Shown: piece by piece, positions 31,719-39,882 of the stretch
Position numbering within the stretch: position 1 is the stretch's first letter
Layout: each line of letters opens with the position of its first letter
DNA from: JAQGMJ01 sp036271855
GTDB taxonomy: Bacteria; Pseudomonadota; Gammaproteobacteria; Burkholderiales; JAEUOS01
DNA length: 39,882 bases
Reading direction: 5' to 3'
Assembly: GCA_036271855.1 (NCBI GenBank)
Contig: DATAZV010000098.1
Location: 1 to 39,882, forward strand
The notes under the pieces: model-generated
What the model saw: only the letters and a program-made list of their open reading frames with translations
Databases searched by the model: none
Told to the model about the DNA's origin: nothing
Made by a program: the position numbers and the translations under genes

Positions 31719-33389
31719 ATGGAAATCGAAAACACCGCCCTGACCCTCTACCTGACCAGCGGCGCCGCCGTCGCGGCTGCCCTGGCCAAGATCAAAACCC
31801 GCCTGGAGCTCTCCAGGGCCAAGCATCCGTCGCTGGCCGGGCACTCGAAAATGGCGCGCCGCGTCGCCCGCCTGCTGCCGGGCTACGAGTACGACGAGGC
31901 GCAGTTCTTCGCCAGCGACGATGCGCCCGAAGACGTCGCCGCCCAGCGCCGCGCCGGCTTCAAGCGCCTCTCGGCCTTGTTCAGCGAGCGCTTCGCCAAA
32001 AGCGCGGCGATGACCACGGAAGTGGCGCAGTCGATCAGCGACATGCAGTTCACCGGCGCCTACCGCGTGCCCTTCCAGTACAGCCGCCACGTGCGCGAGA
32101 ATCTCAAGGGCGGCTCCTTCGTGCAGAGTTCCAGCGGCGTCACCGTCACCGACCTGGACGGCAATACCTTCTACGATCTCACCGGCTCGTATGGCGTCAA
32201 TGTGTTCGGCTACGACTTCTACAAGGCGTGCATAGCGGCGGCCAACGAACGGGTGCGCGATCTCGGGCCGGTGCTGGGCGCATACCATCCGGTAGTGGCC
32301 TACAACGCCCGGCGCCTGCGCGAGATTTCCGGGCTGGATGAAGTCTCGTTCCACATGTCCGGCACCGAAGCGGTGATGCAGGCAGTGCGCCTGGCGCGTT
32401 ATCACACCAGGCGCTCGCACCTGGTGCGTTTTTGCGGCGCCTATCACGGCTGGTGGGGCGACGTGCAGCCGGGGGTCGGCAACCCGGTGCCGGCGCACGA
32501 AACCTATACCCTGAAGGAAATGGACCCCGACGCGCTGCGCGTGCTGCGCCGCCGCCGCGACATCGCCTGCGTGCTGGTCAACCCCCTGCAGGCCCTGCAT
32601 CCGAACGGCAACGCGCCCGGCGATTCGTCGCTGGTCGACAGCAGCCGCAACGCGCACTTCGACCGCGCCGGCTACACGGCATGGCTGAAAGAATTGCGCG
32701 AGGTTTGTACCGAGCGCGGCATTGCGCTGATTTTCGACGAAGTGTTCGTCGGCTTTCGCCTGGCCTATGGCGGTGCGCAGGAATATTTCGGCGTCAAGGC
32801 CGACATGGTCACCTATGGCAAGACCTTGGGCGGCGGCCTGCCGGTGGGCGTGGTCTGCGGCAAGGCCGCGCTGATGAAGCGCTATCGCGAAGACCGCCCG
32901 GCCGACATCTGCTTCGCCCGCGGCACCTTCAATGCCCACCCTTACGTGATGGCGGCGATGCGCGAATTTCTCGAACGCATCGAGCAGGCCGAGACGCGCT
33001 GGATTTACGCCGGCCTGGACACGCGGTGGAACCACCGCGCGCAACAACTCAACGCCCGTCTCTCCGGTGCCGGCCTGCCGGTGCAGGTGGCCAATCTCTC
33101 CAGCATCTGGACCGTCTGCTACACCAGGCCTTCGCGCTACAACTGGATGCTGCAATACTACCTGCGCGCCGAGGGCCTGGCGCTTTCCTGGGTCGGCAGC
33201 GGGCGCCTGATTTTCAGCCTGAACTACAGCGACGCCGATTTCGAGGCGGTGGCCGCGCGCTTTGCCGCCGCCTGCGCGGCGATGCAGCGCGACGGCTGGT
33301 GGTGGGCGCCGGCCGGCCTTTCCAACAAGGCGATCAAGCGGCGCATCCTCAAGGAAATGGTCGAGCATCGCTTCGGCGTCAGTCTCTGA
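31719..33389 (+). CDS. Class III aminotransferase / glutamate-1-semialdehyde aminomutase-like enzyme with N-terminal extension
   Basis: A 556-aa PLP enzyme. The catalytic domain (about 115-520) shows FHMSGTEAVMQAVRLAR, FCGAYHGWWGD, the cofactor Asp in LIFDEVFVGFR (near 340) and the PLP Lys in VTYGKTLGGGLPVGV (near 368). It resembles GSAM and the GSAM-like domains of lipid and polyketide pathways more than biosynthetic aminotransferases, and carries about 110 extra N-terminal residues of unknown role. True hemL is normally about 430 aa, so I do not call it hemL. There is no good SD at 31719; a later start is possible. Divergent from psd, ending at a strong terminator. Confidence 0.82.
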   Translation: MEIENTALTLYLTSGAAVAAALAKIKTRLELSRAKHPSLAGHSKMARRVARLLPGYEYDEAQFFASDDAPEDVAAQRRAGFKRLSALFSERFAKSAAMTTEVAQSISDMQFTGAYRVPFQYSRHVRENLKGGSFVQSSSGVTVTDLDGNTFYDLTGSYGVNVFGYDFYKACIAAANERVRDLGPVLGAYHPVVAYNARRLREISGLDEVSFHMSGTEAVMQAVRLARYHTRRSHLVRFCGAYHGWWGDVQPGVGNPVPAHETYTLKEMDPDALRVLRRRRDIACVLVNPLQALHPNGNAPGDSSLVDSSRNAHFDRAGYTAWLKELREVCTERGIALIFDEVFVGFRLAYGGAQEYFGVKADMVTYGKTLGGGLPVGVVCGKAALMKRYREDRPADICFARGTFNAHPYVMAAMREFLERIEQAETRWIYAGLDTRWNHRAQQLNARLSGAGLPVQVANLSSIWTVCYTRPSRYNWMLQYYLRAEGLALSWVGSGRLIFSLNYSDADFEAVAARFAAACAAMQRDGWWWAPAGLSNKAIKRRILKEMVEHRFGVSL

Positions 33390-33409
33390 AAAGGCGGCCG
33401 GCGGGGAAA

Positions 33410-33445
33410 ACAAAAAAGGCGCGGATCACCGCGCGCCTTTTTTGT
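33410..33445. terminator. Bidirectional intrinsic terminator
   Basis: A 13-bp perfect stem: ACAAAAAAGGCGC (33410-33422) pairs with GCGCCTTTTTTGT (33433-33445), extended by one more G-C pair. It provides a T-run on each strand and serves the aminotransferase (plus) and the DUF962-like gene (minus). Confidence 0.9.
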
Positions 33446-33474
33446 CTGTGTTGCCGGGGCAATGCGTAGGCTGC

Positions 33475-34095
33475 TCAGTGGGCGGCGCCCGGCGTCACCA
33501 TGTGTTCGCGCGGGTCGATCAGCTCACCGCGCAGCAGCGCCAGCGGGGCAGCGTGATACAGCTTGATGTCGCTGAACGGGTCGGTGATGATCTTGGTCGC
33601 CCACACCAGCCCGGTCCGCACGTCGCGCAGGAAAAACAGGTGCACGGTGCGGAACAGCAGGCCGGCCACGCCCAGGGTCAGCCACATCTGGCCGACGTGG
33701 TGGGCGAAGCCGTTGAAGTCGGTATGCGCGGGGAAGATGCCGAACAGGGTGGGATCCACCAGCAGCACCAGCGGGGAGAGCGCCCACACGGCCATCAGCA
33801 CCACCTTGCGGCGCAGGTTGTAGCCCACCTTGATGTCTTCCTTGTACTCGTGGGTGGCCTGGTTGACGTGGTCGTAACCCTTGGGCTCGAAAAAGAAGTG
33901 TCCGGCCTGGCGGCTGGTCATCGATACCAGCCAGGCCAGCAGGGCGGCCAGCGCCGGGTCCTTGAACAGCAGGCCATAAGAGACGACGAAGCAGGTGGCC
34001 GACAGCAGGTGCAGCGACTGGTTGATGCGGCTGTGATGGTAATAACGGTGGTCGTCCCAGCGCTGCACTCGCAATTCTTCGAAAAACTTGTTCAT
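33475..34095 (-). CDS. DUF962/Mpo1-like membrane protein
   Basis: A 206-aa membrane protein with four or five hydrophobic helices. Conserved-looking polar features are YYHHSRINQSLHLL near the start and MTSRQAGHFFFEPKGYDH in the middle. These recall the N..H and GH..FE pattern of DUF962/Mpo1, a fungal Fe-dependent 2-hydroxy fatty acid dioxygenase family with bacterial members. The match is by eye and distant. TCCTGAT precedes the ATG on the coding strand without a strong SD. It lies near psd and the aminotransferase but is separated by a terminator. Function is inferred only loosely. Confidence 0.6.
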   Translation of the reverse strand: MNKFFEELRVQRWDDHRYYHHSRINQSLHLLSATCFVVSYGLLFKDPALAALLAWLVSMTSRQAGHFFFEPKGYDHVNQATHEYKEDIKVGYNLRRKVVLMAVWALSPLVLLVDPTLFGIFPAHTDFNGFAHHVGQMWLTLGVAGLLFRTVHLFFLRDVRTGLVWATKIITDPFSDIKLYHAAPLALLRGELIDPREHMVTPGAAH

Positions 34096-34259
34096 CAGGA
34101 TCTCCCGGGGTGATTGACCGCGAGGCTAAGCGCGTCAAATGACAGGTCGATGAAGAATTGACGAAGCTTTGATGACAAGGCCGGCGGGCGACGCTGGGCT
34201 AAACTGCCGGTAGCGGTCCGGCAGCACGGGCCGGACAACAAGAGCAAGAGGAGACCTGC

Positions 34260-36356
34260 ATGCGATCCATCCCCAGGCTGCTGGCGGGCGCCATCATCGC
34301 GCTGGCGGTTTGCAGCGCCAGCCACGCCCGCGTCGTGCGTATTGTCATCGACGAAACCGTGCCGCTGGCGGCGGCGCCCGGTGCCGCGCTTGCCTACGAA
34401 AAGGTCGCCGGCCGTGCCTTCGGCGAGCTTGATCCCGGCCTGCCCGGCAATGCCATCATCCAGGACATCGGCCTGGCCAAGGACGCCGACGGCCGCGTGC
34501 GCTATGTTGCTTCCTTTGTGATCTACAAGCCGGTCGAGATGGCGCGCGCCAGCGGGCTGATGTGGCACGACGTGCCCAACCGCGGGCGGGTCTACCCGTT
34601 CGCGCCACAGGAGCGCACCTTCGGCGACGTCATGCTGGCCAGCGCCTGGCAGGGCGACAACAGCGGCGCCACCACGGTGCGCTCGACGGCGAGCGCCGAC
34701 GGCATGCAGTTCCTGCAGGTGCCGGTGGCACGCGGACCCGGAGGGGCGGCGGTGACCGGCGAGGTGCTAGCGCGTATCGTCAATCGCAGCGGACCCGCCT
34801 CGCAGCCGCTGCTGGTGCAGACCAACCCGGTGCCCTACAAGCCGCTGAGCCTGGATACCGCGAAATCGAAGCTGACCTCGCGCAGCGGCGAAAGCCAGGG
34901 CGGCGAGGTGAGGGGAGAGATGGCGATTGCCTCCGCCGACTGGGCCTGGGCGCGCTGTGATGCGACTCACCCCTTCCCCGGCACCCCCGACCCGACGCAA
35001 ATCTGCCTGAAAAACGGCTTTGATCCGGCGCGCCTGTACCAGGTCGTATTTACCGCCGCCGACCCCTACGTGCTGGGCATCGGCTTTGCCGCCTGGCGCG
35101 ATCTCGGCGCTTTTTTCAAGAAGGCGCGCGCCGACGATACCGGCACGGCCAATCCGCTGGCCGGCCGCATCACCCACAGCATCGCCCGCGGTGTCTCGCA
35201 GTCGGGCAATTTCCTGCGCGGCTGGCTGCACCTCGGATTCAACCAGGCCGAGGATGGCAGCATGGTTCACGACGGCATGTGGCCGATCATCGCCGGGCGG
35301 CGCATTGCCCTGAACTTCCGCTGGGCGCAGCCCGATGGCGTGCTTGAGCTCTACCAGGCCGGCAGCGAAGGCCCGCAATGGTGGCTGCCGCATGCGGACC
35401 CGGTGCGCGGCCTGCCGGCCGCCGGCATCCTCGACCGTTGCACGGCCAGCCGCACCTGCCCGAAGATCATCGAACATTTCGGCGCCGCCGAAGTGTGGGC
35501 CCTGAAGCTGACGCCGGAGTGGGTCGGCACCGATGCGCGCGCCGATCTGCCCTTGCCGGATTTCGTGCGCCGTTACTACATCGGCAGCAGCAATCACGGC
35601 GGCGGCGCTGGAGGGTTCGACAGCAGCCTGCCCGGCGCCGGCCTGGCCGCAACCGGCGCCGCGTGTCCGGGAAACAATTTCGGCACCGGGGTTCTGCCTG
35701 CCAATCCCATGCCGCATACCGAAACCGTCAATGCGCTGCGGGTACACTTTCGCAACTGGGTAATGCAGGGCACGGCACCGCCGCCCAGCCGTTATCCCAC
35801 ATTGGCGCAGGGCACGCTTGCCGCCGCCAACAAGGCCGCGCTTGGCTATCCCGCGCTGCCCGGCCTGCGGCCTTCGCTGCCCGAGGCCGATTTCATCATG
35901 CCGGTGCTCGACTACGACTTCGGCCCGCAATTCAATCCGCAAGACGGCTCCGGCATCGTCTCGCTGGCGCCGCCGCGGATTCGCCGGGCGCTGCCGATGC
36001 TGGCGCCGAAAGTCGATGCCGACGGCAACGAGCGCGGTGGCGTGCCGGTGGTACTGCTGGAGGCGCCGCTGGGCACTTATCTCGGCTGGAACGTTACGGC
36101 AGGCGGCGCGCGGCCCTTCCACCAGGGCCAGATCTGCAACTACGTCGGCGGCATGGTGCCGTTTGCGCGCACCGAGCGGGAGCGCCGCACCGGCGGCGAC
36201 ACGCGGCCCTCGCTGCAGGAACGTTACGGCAACCACGAAGGCTATGTGGCAGCCGTGGCCAAGGCCGCGGCCCACGCCGGCGCGGAAGGTTTTTTGCTGC
36301 GCGAGGATGCGGCGGCGCTGATCGAGGCGGCGCGCGCCAGCGCCGTGCTGCGCTGA
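34260..36356 (+). CDS. Exported alpha/beta-hydrolase-domain protein
   Basis: A 698-aa secreted protein with a signal peptide (about 1-23, SASHA). It matches the large 'alpha/beta hydrolase domain' family (PF20091-type). The nucleophile elbow is GVSQSG (Ser near 313) and is followed by NFLRGWLHLGFNQ. A later RYYIGSSNHGGG and C-terminal NHEGYVAAVAKAAA fit the family's ending. Members are uncharacterised or act as esterases; substrate unknown. GAGGAGA lies before the ATG. It is convergent with the diguanylate cyclase gene, 18 bp apart, and appears monocistronic. Confidence 0.8.
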   Translation: MRSIPRLLAGAIIALAVCSASHARVVRIVIDETVPLAAAPGAALAYEKVAGRAFGELDPGLPGNAIIQDIGLAKDADGRVRYVASFVIYKPVEMARASGLMWHDVPNRGRVYPFAPQERTFGDVMLASAWQGDNSGATTVRSTASADGMQFLQVPVARGPGGAAVTGEVLARIVNRSGPASQPLLVQTNPVPYKPLSLDTAKSKLTSRSGESQGGEVRGEMAIASADWAWARCDATHPFPGTPDPTQICLKNGFDPARLYQVVFTAADPYVLGIGFAAWRDLGAFFKKARADDTGTANPLAGRITHSIARGVSQSGNFLRGWLHLGFNQAEDGSMVHDGMWPIIAGRRIALNFRWAQPDGVLELYQAGSEGPQWWLPHADPVRGLPAAGILDRCTASRTCPKIIEHFGAAEVWALKLTPEWVGTDARADLPLPDFVRRYYIGSSNHGGGAGGFDSSLPGAGLAATGAACPGNNFGTGVLPANPMPHTETVNALRVHFRNWVMQGTAPPPSRYPTLAQGTLAAANKAALGYPALPGLRPSLPEADFIMPVLDYDFGPQFNPQDGSGIVSLAPPRIRRALPMLAPKVDADGNERGGVPVVLLEAPLGTYLGWNVTAGGARPFHQGQICNYVGGMVPFARTERERRTGGDTRPSLQERYGNHEGYVAAVAKAAAHAGAEGFLLREDAAALIEAARASAVLR

Positions 36357-36374
36357 CGGCAACGCGCATTTACT

Positions 36375-38120
36375 TCAGGCAGGTATTCGCGTGGCGCCGT
36401 CGGTGACGCGGTTGCGCCCGCTTTCCTTGGCGGCGTAAAGCGCGCGGTCGGCGCCCTGCAACAGCGTATCGAGGTTGTCGCTCGGGCGCGTCAGCGCCAC
36501 CACGCCGAAGCTGGCGGTCACGTTCAGCGGCCGGCCATCGGGCATCAGCATGGTCGCCGCTTCGATCGCCTCGCGCAGGCGTTCGGCCAGCTGGTGGGCC
36601 GACTCGAGATCGCAATGCGGCGCCAGGGCAACGAACTCCTCGCCGCCGTGGCGGGCGACGAAATCCTCTTCGCGAAAGGTGGCGCGCGCGATGCGCGCGA
36701 TCTCCACCAGCACGGTGTCGCCGGCATCATGGCCGAACAGGTCGTTGACCTTCTTGAAATGGTCGATGTCGAAAATGATCAGCGACAAGGGCGCGCCATG
36801 GCGCCGCGCGCTGGCGATCTGGCTGTCGGCCAGGCCGGCGAAGGCGCGCCGGTTCAGCAGGCCGGTGAGAAAGTCGGTGGAGGACATCTGCCGCAATTCC
36901 TCGATCAGCTGGCCGCGCTCCTCCTCCAGGCGGCGCCGCTCCAGGCTGCCTGCCTTGAGCGCGCCGACGGCGCGCAGCATGTCGCCGATCTCGTCCATGC
37001 GGTCTGCCGGCGGCACCACCGTGCTGAGGTTTTCCTGCGCAATGTCCACCACCACCCGGGTGGTGTCCAGCAGCGGGCGCAGCACCCGCTGGCGGATCAC
37101 CAGGAATACCGCCGCCACCACCAGCAGGGTGGCGGCACCGAGCATGGACATCGAGATCAGGGTGCGGCGTGCCTGCGCGTTGCGCTCGCGGCCGCCGTCG
37201 ATCGCCATCTTGATCAGCACGTCGCGCAATTGCACGATCGAGGCCATGTCCGGCACGTAGCGCGCCGCGAACTGCGCGGTGTCCATGCCGTAGGGGCGAT
37301 TCTCCGCCGAGGCACGCTCGACCTCGGCGATAAAGGCCAAGCCGTCGCCGAAATAGCGCTGCTCCATTTCGCGCACCGCCGCCAGGATGCGCTCGTCGGT
37401 CTCGCGCGTGTGGGTCGGCAGCTCGATCAGGATGCGCAGCTGCTCGATGCGCCCGCGCAGCACGTGGATGCCCTGCTGCTCGGCCACGCCCAGCGGTGTC
37501 TGCTCGGTCAGGGCGGCGGTGAATTGCGAACCCAGGCGGCCGGCGTATTCGCGCAGCTCGGCAGCCAGGCGCCCGCCCACCAGGGCGTCGGAAAAGCGCG
37601 GATAGGCTTCCTCGGCGTCGCGCGACAGGATGGTGACGGCTTCCATGATCACCGGAATGACATCGAACATCTGGTGCACCGCGCCCATCACGCGTTCCGG
37701 CGGCCGCTCCGAGCGCCGGCGGCCGGCTACCTGGTCCACCTCCGCGCGCGCGGCCGTCAGCAGGGCGCGCGCTTTTTGCAGCGCCTGCATGGCCTGGTCC
37801 TGCTCCTGGGCGCTTTCGGATACCAAAGCCGCGCTCAGGTCCGCCATGGCGGCATCGCTGTCGGCGCGCGCTTTTGCCAGGCGCGCGCGCTTGGCCGGGT
37901 CCGGGGTGTCGGCGTCGCCCAGCACACCATTGGTCGGGCCGCGCTCGAACGAGACCTTCTCGGCCAGCACCATCGCCTTGTAGGCGACCTGCATCGCCAC
38001 CAGGCCGGCGCGCGAGGACTGGTAGGTGCTCCATTCGGCGAAGATGATCCGTGACAGCATCAGCCCGATCAGGGTGACCAGGACCACGGTGGAAATCGCG
38101 AACAGCCGCGTCAGCTTCAT
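36375..38120 (-). CDS. Membrane-bound diguanylate cyclase (GGDEF) with large periplasmic sensor
   Basis: A 581-aa protein: membrane helix 1 (about 8-28), a mostly helical periplasmic domain of about 290 residues, helix 2 (about 322-342), a HAMP-like linker (343-395) and a GGDEF domain (about 412-575). The active site is GGEEF (492-496), and an inhibitory I-site RxxD (REED, 483-486) sits five residues before it. LIIFDIDHFKKVNDLFGHDAGD is the metal- and GTP-binding segment. It should make c-di-GMP with product inhibition. It is downstream of the amino-acid binding protein on the same strand, 87 bp away, and may sense a related ligand. The periplasmic domain is not recognisable by eye. Confidence 0.9.
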   Translation of the reverse strand: MKLTRLFAISTVVLVTLIGLMLSRIIFAEWSTYQSSRAGLVAMQVAYKAMVLAEKVSFERGPTNGVLGDADTPDPAKRARLAKARADSDAAMADLSAALVSESAQEQDQAMQALQKARALLTAARAEVDQVAGRRRSERPPERVMGAVHQMFDVIPVIMEAVTILSRDAEEAYPRFSDALVGGRLAAELREYAGRLGSQFTAALTEQTPLGVAEQQGIHVLRGRIEQLRILIELPTHTRETDERILAAVREMEQRYFGDGLAFIAEVERASAENRPYGMDTAQFAARYVPDMASIVQLRDVLIKMAIDGGRERNAQARRTLISMSMLGAATLLVVAAVFLVIRQRVLRPLLDTTRVVVDIAQENLSTVVPPADRMDEIGDMLRAVGALKAGSLERRRLEEERGQLIEELRQMSSTDFLTGLLNRRAFAGLADSQIASARRHGAPLSLIIFDIDHFKKVNDLFGHDAGDTVLVEIARIARATFREEDFVARHGGEEFVALAPHCDLESAHQLAERLREAIEAATMLMPDGRPLNVTASFGVVALTRPSDNLDTLLQGADRALYAAKESGRNRVTDGATRIPA

Positions 38121-38207
38121 GTCTTGCTATGCGTTTGGAATATGGGCGCGCCCCCGGGTGGGGCGTACTGCACGCATCATATCCAAGAGCCGGGGCTGGC
38201 GTGTGGC

Positions 38208-39119
38208 CTACTCGGGCCGCGCGGCCATCGTTTGCAGCAGGGTTTCCAGTTGCGGGCTCATCGGCAGGTCCAGGCCGGCGCCGCCCGGCAGGCGCGAAAG
38301 GAACCAGCGCTTGTATTGCCGCTCGATCTCGCCGTCCTCGGCGAGCGCATGGAAGGCATCGGTGATCAGGGTGGCGAATTGCGCGTCACCCTTGCGGTAC
38401 ATGATGCCGTAGGGGTCGTAGGAAAGGAAGTCGCCGACCACCTGGAACTTCGCCTTCGCCTGGTTCTGCGCAATCAGGCCGTACAACAGCACATCGTCGG
38501 TGGCGAAGGCGTCGGCGCGGCCGGCGGCGAGCTGGGCAAACGAGTCGGCGTGGTCGCGCGCCGTCACCAGGCGGAAATTCAGCCCGAACTTGGGACCCAG
38601 TTCACGCATGGTCTTTTCATTGGTGGTGCCGGCGGTCACCAGTACCGTCTTGCCGCTCAAATCGCGGAAAGTCCTGATCGGCGAACCCACGGGCACCATC
38701 AGCTTGGTGCCGGAGACAAAAAAGGTGGGCGAGAACGCCACCAGCTTCTGCCGTTCCAGATTGTTGGTGGTGGAACCGCATTCGATATCGGCGCGGCCGG
38801 AGGTGATGGCCTCGATGCGCGATTCGGAGCTTACCGGCAGCCATTTCAGCGCCAGTTCGCGGTCCAGTGCCGTGCCGATGGCTTCGGCCAGCTTGCGGCA
38901 TAGCTCGATCGAATAGCCGATCGGCTCGCCGCGCGCCGACAAATAGGAAAACGGCACCGAGGACTCGCGGTAGGCGATGGTGATGGCGCCGCTGGCGCGC
39001 AATTTCTGCAGCGTTCCCACCAGTTGCGCCGGCGCGGATTGCGCGCCGGCGGTCGCTGGCAACAGCGCCCACAGGGCCAGTAGCAGGCCGGTGGCCAGCC
39101 GTGCAGCAAAGGTGTGCAT
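38208..39119 (-). CDS. GltI-type amino-acid solute-binding protein
   Basis: A 303-aa periplasmic binding protein of SBP family 3 with a signal peptide (about 1-26, AGAQ). The segment IECGSTTNNLERQKLVAFSP is nearly the signature of the glutamate/aspartate binding protein GltI, and VPFSYLSARGEPIGYSIELC and DPYGIMYRKGD also fit. It starts 3 bp after the stop of a DctA/GltP-type symporter, so the two are co-expressed. No ABC permease or ATPase gene follows; the next gene is a diguanylate cyclase. It might feed the symporter, a distant ABC permease, or a sensor. Confidence 0.88.
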   Translation of the reverse strand: MHTFAARLATGLLLALWALLPATAGAQSAPAQLVGTLQKLRASGAITIAYRESSVPFSYLSARGEPIGYSIELCRKLAEAIGTALDRELALKWLPVSSESRIEAITSGRADIECGSTTNNLERQKLVAFSPTFFVSGTKLMVPVGSPIRTFRDLSGKTVLVTAGTTNEKTMRELGPKFGLNFRLVTARDHADSFAQLAAGRADAFATDDVLLYGLIAQNQAKAKFQVVGDFLSYDPYGIMYRKGDAQFATLITDAFHALAEDGEIERQYKRWFLSRLPGGAGLDLPMSPQLETLLQTMAARPE

Positions 39120-39122
39120 GGC

Positions 39123-39882
39123 TTAAGCCGGCACCGGCTGGTTGGCCAGGGCCGTCTCGATTTCGCGCTCGCGGGCGTCGGCCTCGGTCGGCGGCAACAG
39201 CTCGTGCTCCCATTTGGCCACCGCGGCGGTGGCGATCGAGTTGCCCACCGCGTTGGTCGCCGAGCGTCCCATGTCGAGGAAGGTGTCGACACCCAGGATC
39301 AGCAGCAGCCCGGCCTCGGGGATGTTGAACTGGTTAAGGGTTGCGGCGATCACCACCAGCGAAGCGCGCGGCACCCCCGCCATGCCCTTGGAGGTCATCA
39401 TCAGGATCAGCAACATGGTGATCTGCGTCCCCAGCGGCAGCTCGATGTTATAGGCTTGGGCAATGAACAGGGTGGCGAAGGTGCAATACATCATCGAGCC
39501 GTCGAGATTGAACGAATAGCCCATCGGCATGACGAAGCTGGAGATCTTGCGCTTGACCCCGAAGCGGTCGAGCGCGATCAGGATCTTCGGATAGGCCGCT
39601 TCCGAGCTGGCGGTGGCGAAAGACAGCAGGAAGGCTTCCTTGATCAGCACCAGCAGCTTGAACACGCGCGGTCCCAGGACGATGAAGCCGGCCAGGATCA
39701 GCAGGCTCCAGAGCAGGATCAGCCCGAGGTAGAAGTCGCCCATGAATACCGCGAAACGCAGCAGGATTTCCAGGCCGTTGGTCGCCACCGTGGCTGCCAT
39801 CGCCGCCAGTACCGCCAGCGGCGCCAGCTTCATCACGTAGCCGGTGATTTTCAGCATCGCGTGCGAAAGCTCGTCGATGGCC
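39123..39882 (-). CDS. DAACS-family dicarboxylate/glutamate:cation symporter (5' end outside window)
   Basis: A partial gene: the frame stays open to the window edge, so the N-terminal part of the protein is missing. The C-terminal 252 residues carry all hallmark motifs of DctA/GltP: the serine-rich SFATASSEAAYPK re-entrant loop, MPMGYSFNLDGSMMY, the MTSKGMAGVPRAS hairpin and LGVDTFLDMGRSATNAVGNS. It couples uptake of C4-dicarboxylates or Asp/Glu to H+ or Na+. It is first of a two-gene unit with a GltI-type binding protein. Confidence 0.92.
   Translation of the reverse strand, partial: AIDELSHAMLKITGYVMKLAPLAVLAAMAATVATNGLEILLRFAVFMGDFYLGLILLWSLLILAGFIVLGPRVFKLLVLIKEAFLLSFATASSEAAYPKILIALDRFGVKRKISSFVMPMGYSFNLDGSMMYCTFATLFIAQAYNIELPLGTQITMLLILMMTSKGMAGVPRASLVVIAATLNQFNIPEAGLLLILGVDTFLDMGRSATNAVGNSIATAAVAKWEHELLPPTEADAREREIETALANQPVPA

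Noticed and set aside
31719..33389. Calling the aminotransferase hemL
   Set aside because: It is about 130 residues longer than HemL, has an N-terminal extension and no tetrapyrrole context.
31680..33413. 577-codon minus-strand frame antisense to the aminotransferase
   Set aside because: The plus-strand product has clear PLP-enzyme motifs; the minus frame is rich in Ala, Gly, His and Val repeats with no motif.
1..39882. tRNA or rRNA genes, CRISPR arrays, insertion sequences, phage or plasmid genes
   Set aside because: None could be recognised; no transposase, integrase, direct-repeat array or cloverleaf was found by reading.

Overview
The window is about 40 kb of GC-rich DNA. Gene content and order point to a betaproteobacterium of the order Burkholderiales, possibly Oxalobacteraceae-like. 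The main evidence is the block pyrE / gatCAB / mreBCD-mrdA-rodA, the orphan Bug (TctC-type) solute-binding proteins and the family resemblance of the encoded proteins. No phylogenetic search could be run. I found no rRNA, tRNA, insertion sequence, phage gene or CRISPR array.

Layout. (1) 1-4200: a MarR repressor and DHA2 drug exporter with a palindromic operator, an orphan GAF histidine kinase, and exonuclease III. (2) 4266-16249: housekeeping core. pyrE and a DUF4124 protein face the gatC-gatA-(small ORF)-gatB operon across a strong bidirectional terminator. Divergently follows the cell-shape operon mreB-mreC-mreD-mrdA-rodA, ending in ubiJ. (3) 16284-20311: a plasmanylethanolamine-desaturase (CarF/PEDS1-type) gene lying on the opposite strand between ubiJ and ubiB, then ubiB and a sodium:solute symporter with a His-rich tail. 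(4) 20616-23824: small genes, including a short fatty-acid-hydroxylase-type protein, a DUF4349 lipoprotein and two unknown exported proteins. (5) 23825-30736: a catabolic cluster with an Ldh2-type dehydrogenase, two orphan Bug proteins, a GntR/UTRA regulator, a CMD-family protein and two tandem SMP-30-like beta-propellers. (6) 30757-36356: phosphatidylserine decarboxylase divergent from a class III aminotransferase/GSAM-like protein, a DUF962/Mpo1-like membrane protein and a 698-aa exported alpha/beta hydrolase. (7) 36375-39882: a membrane diguanylate cyclase, then a GltI-type binding protein in one operon with a DctA/GltP-type symporter that runs off the window.

Most notable: the only two long gaps inside the mre/mrd operon (mreB-mreC and mreD-mrdA) each hold a copy of the same structured element. 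Each copy has hairpin 1 (30 nt), a 10-nt linker, hairpin 2 (34 or 36 nt), a 9-nt linker and the conserved string CTACGAAAAGGC. The stems differ between copies by compensatory base changes, so the element looks like a selected RNA (or a repeat family with RNA-like constraint). The second copy is followed by a 13-codon leader ORF whose stop codon abuts the GTG start of mrdA. Further leads are the CarF homolog, the SMP-30 paralog that has lost three of four metal ligands, the binding protein paired with a secondary transporter, and two well-formed palindromic operators.
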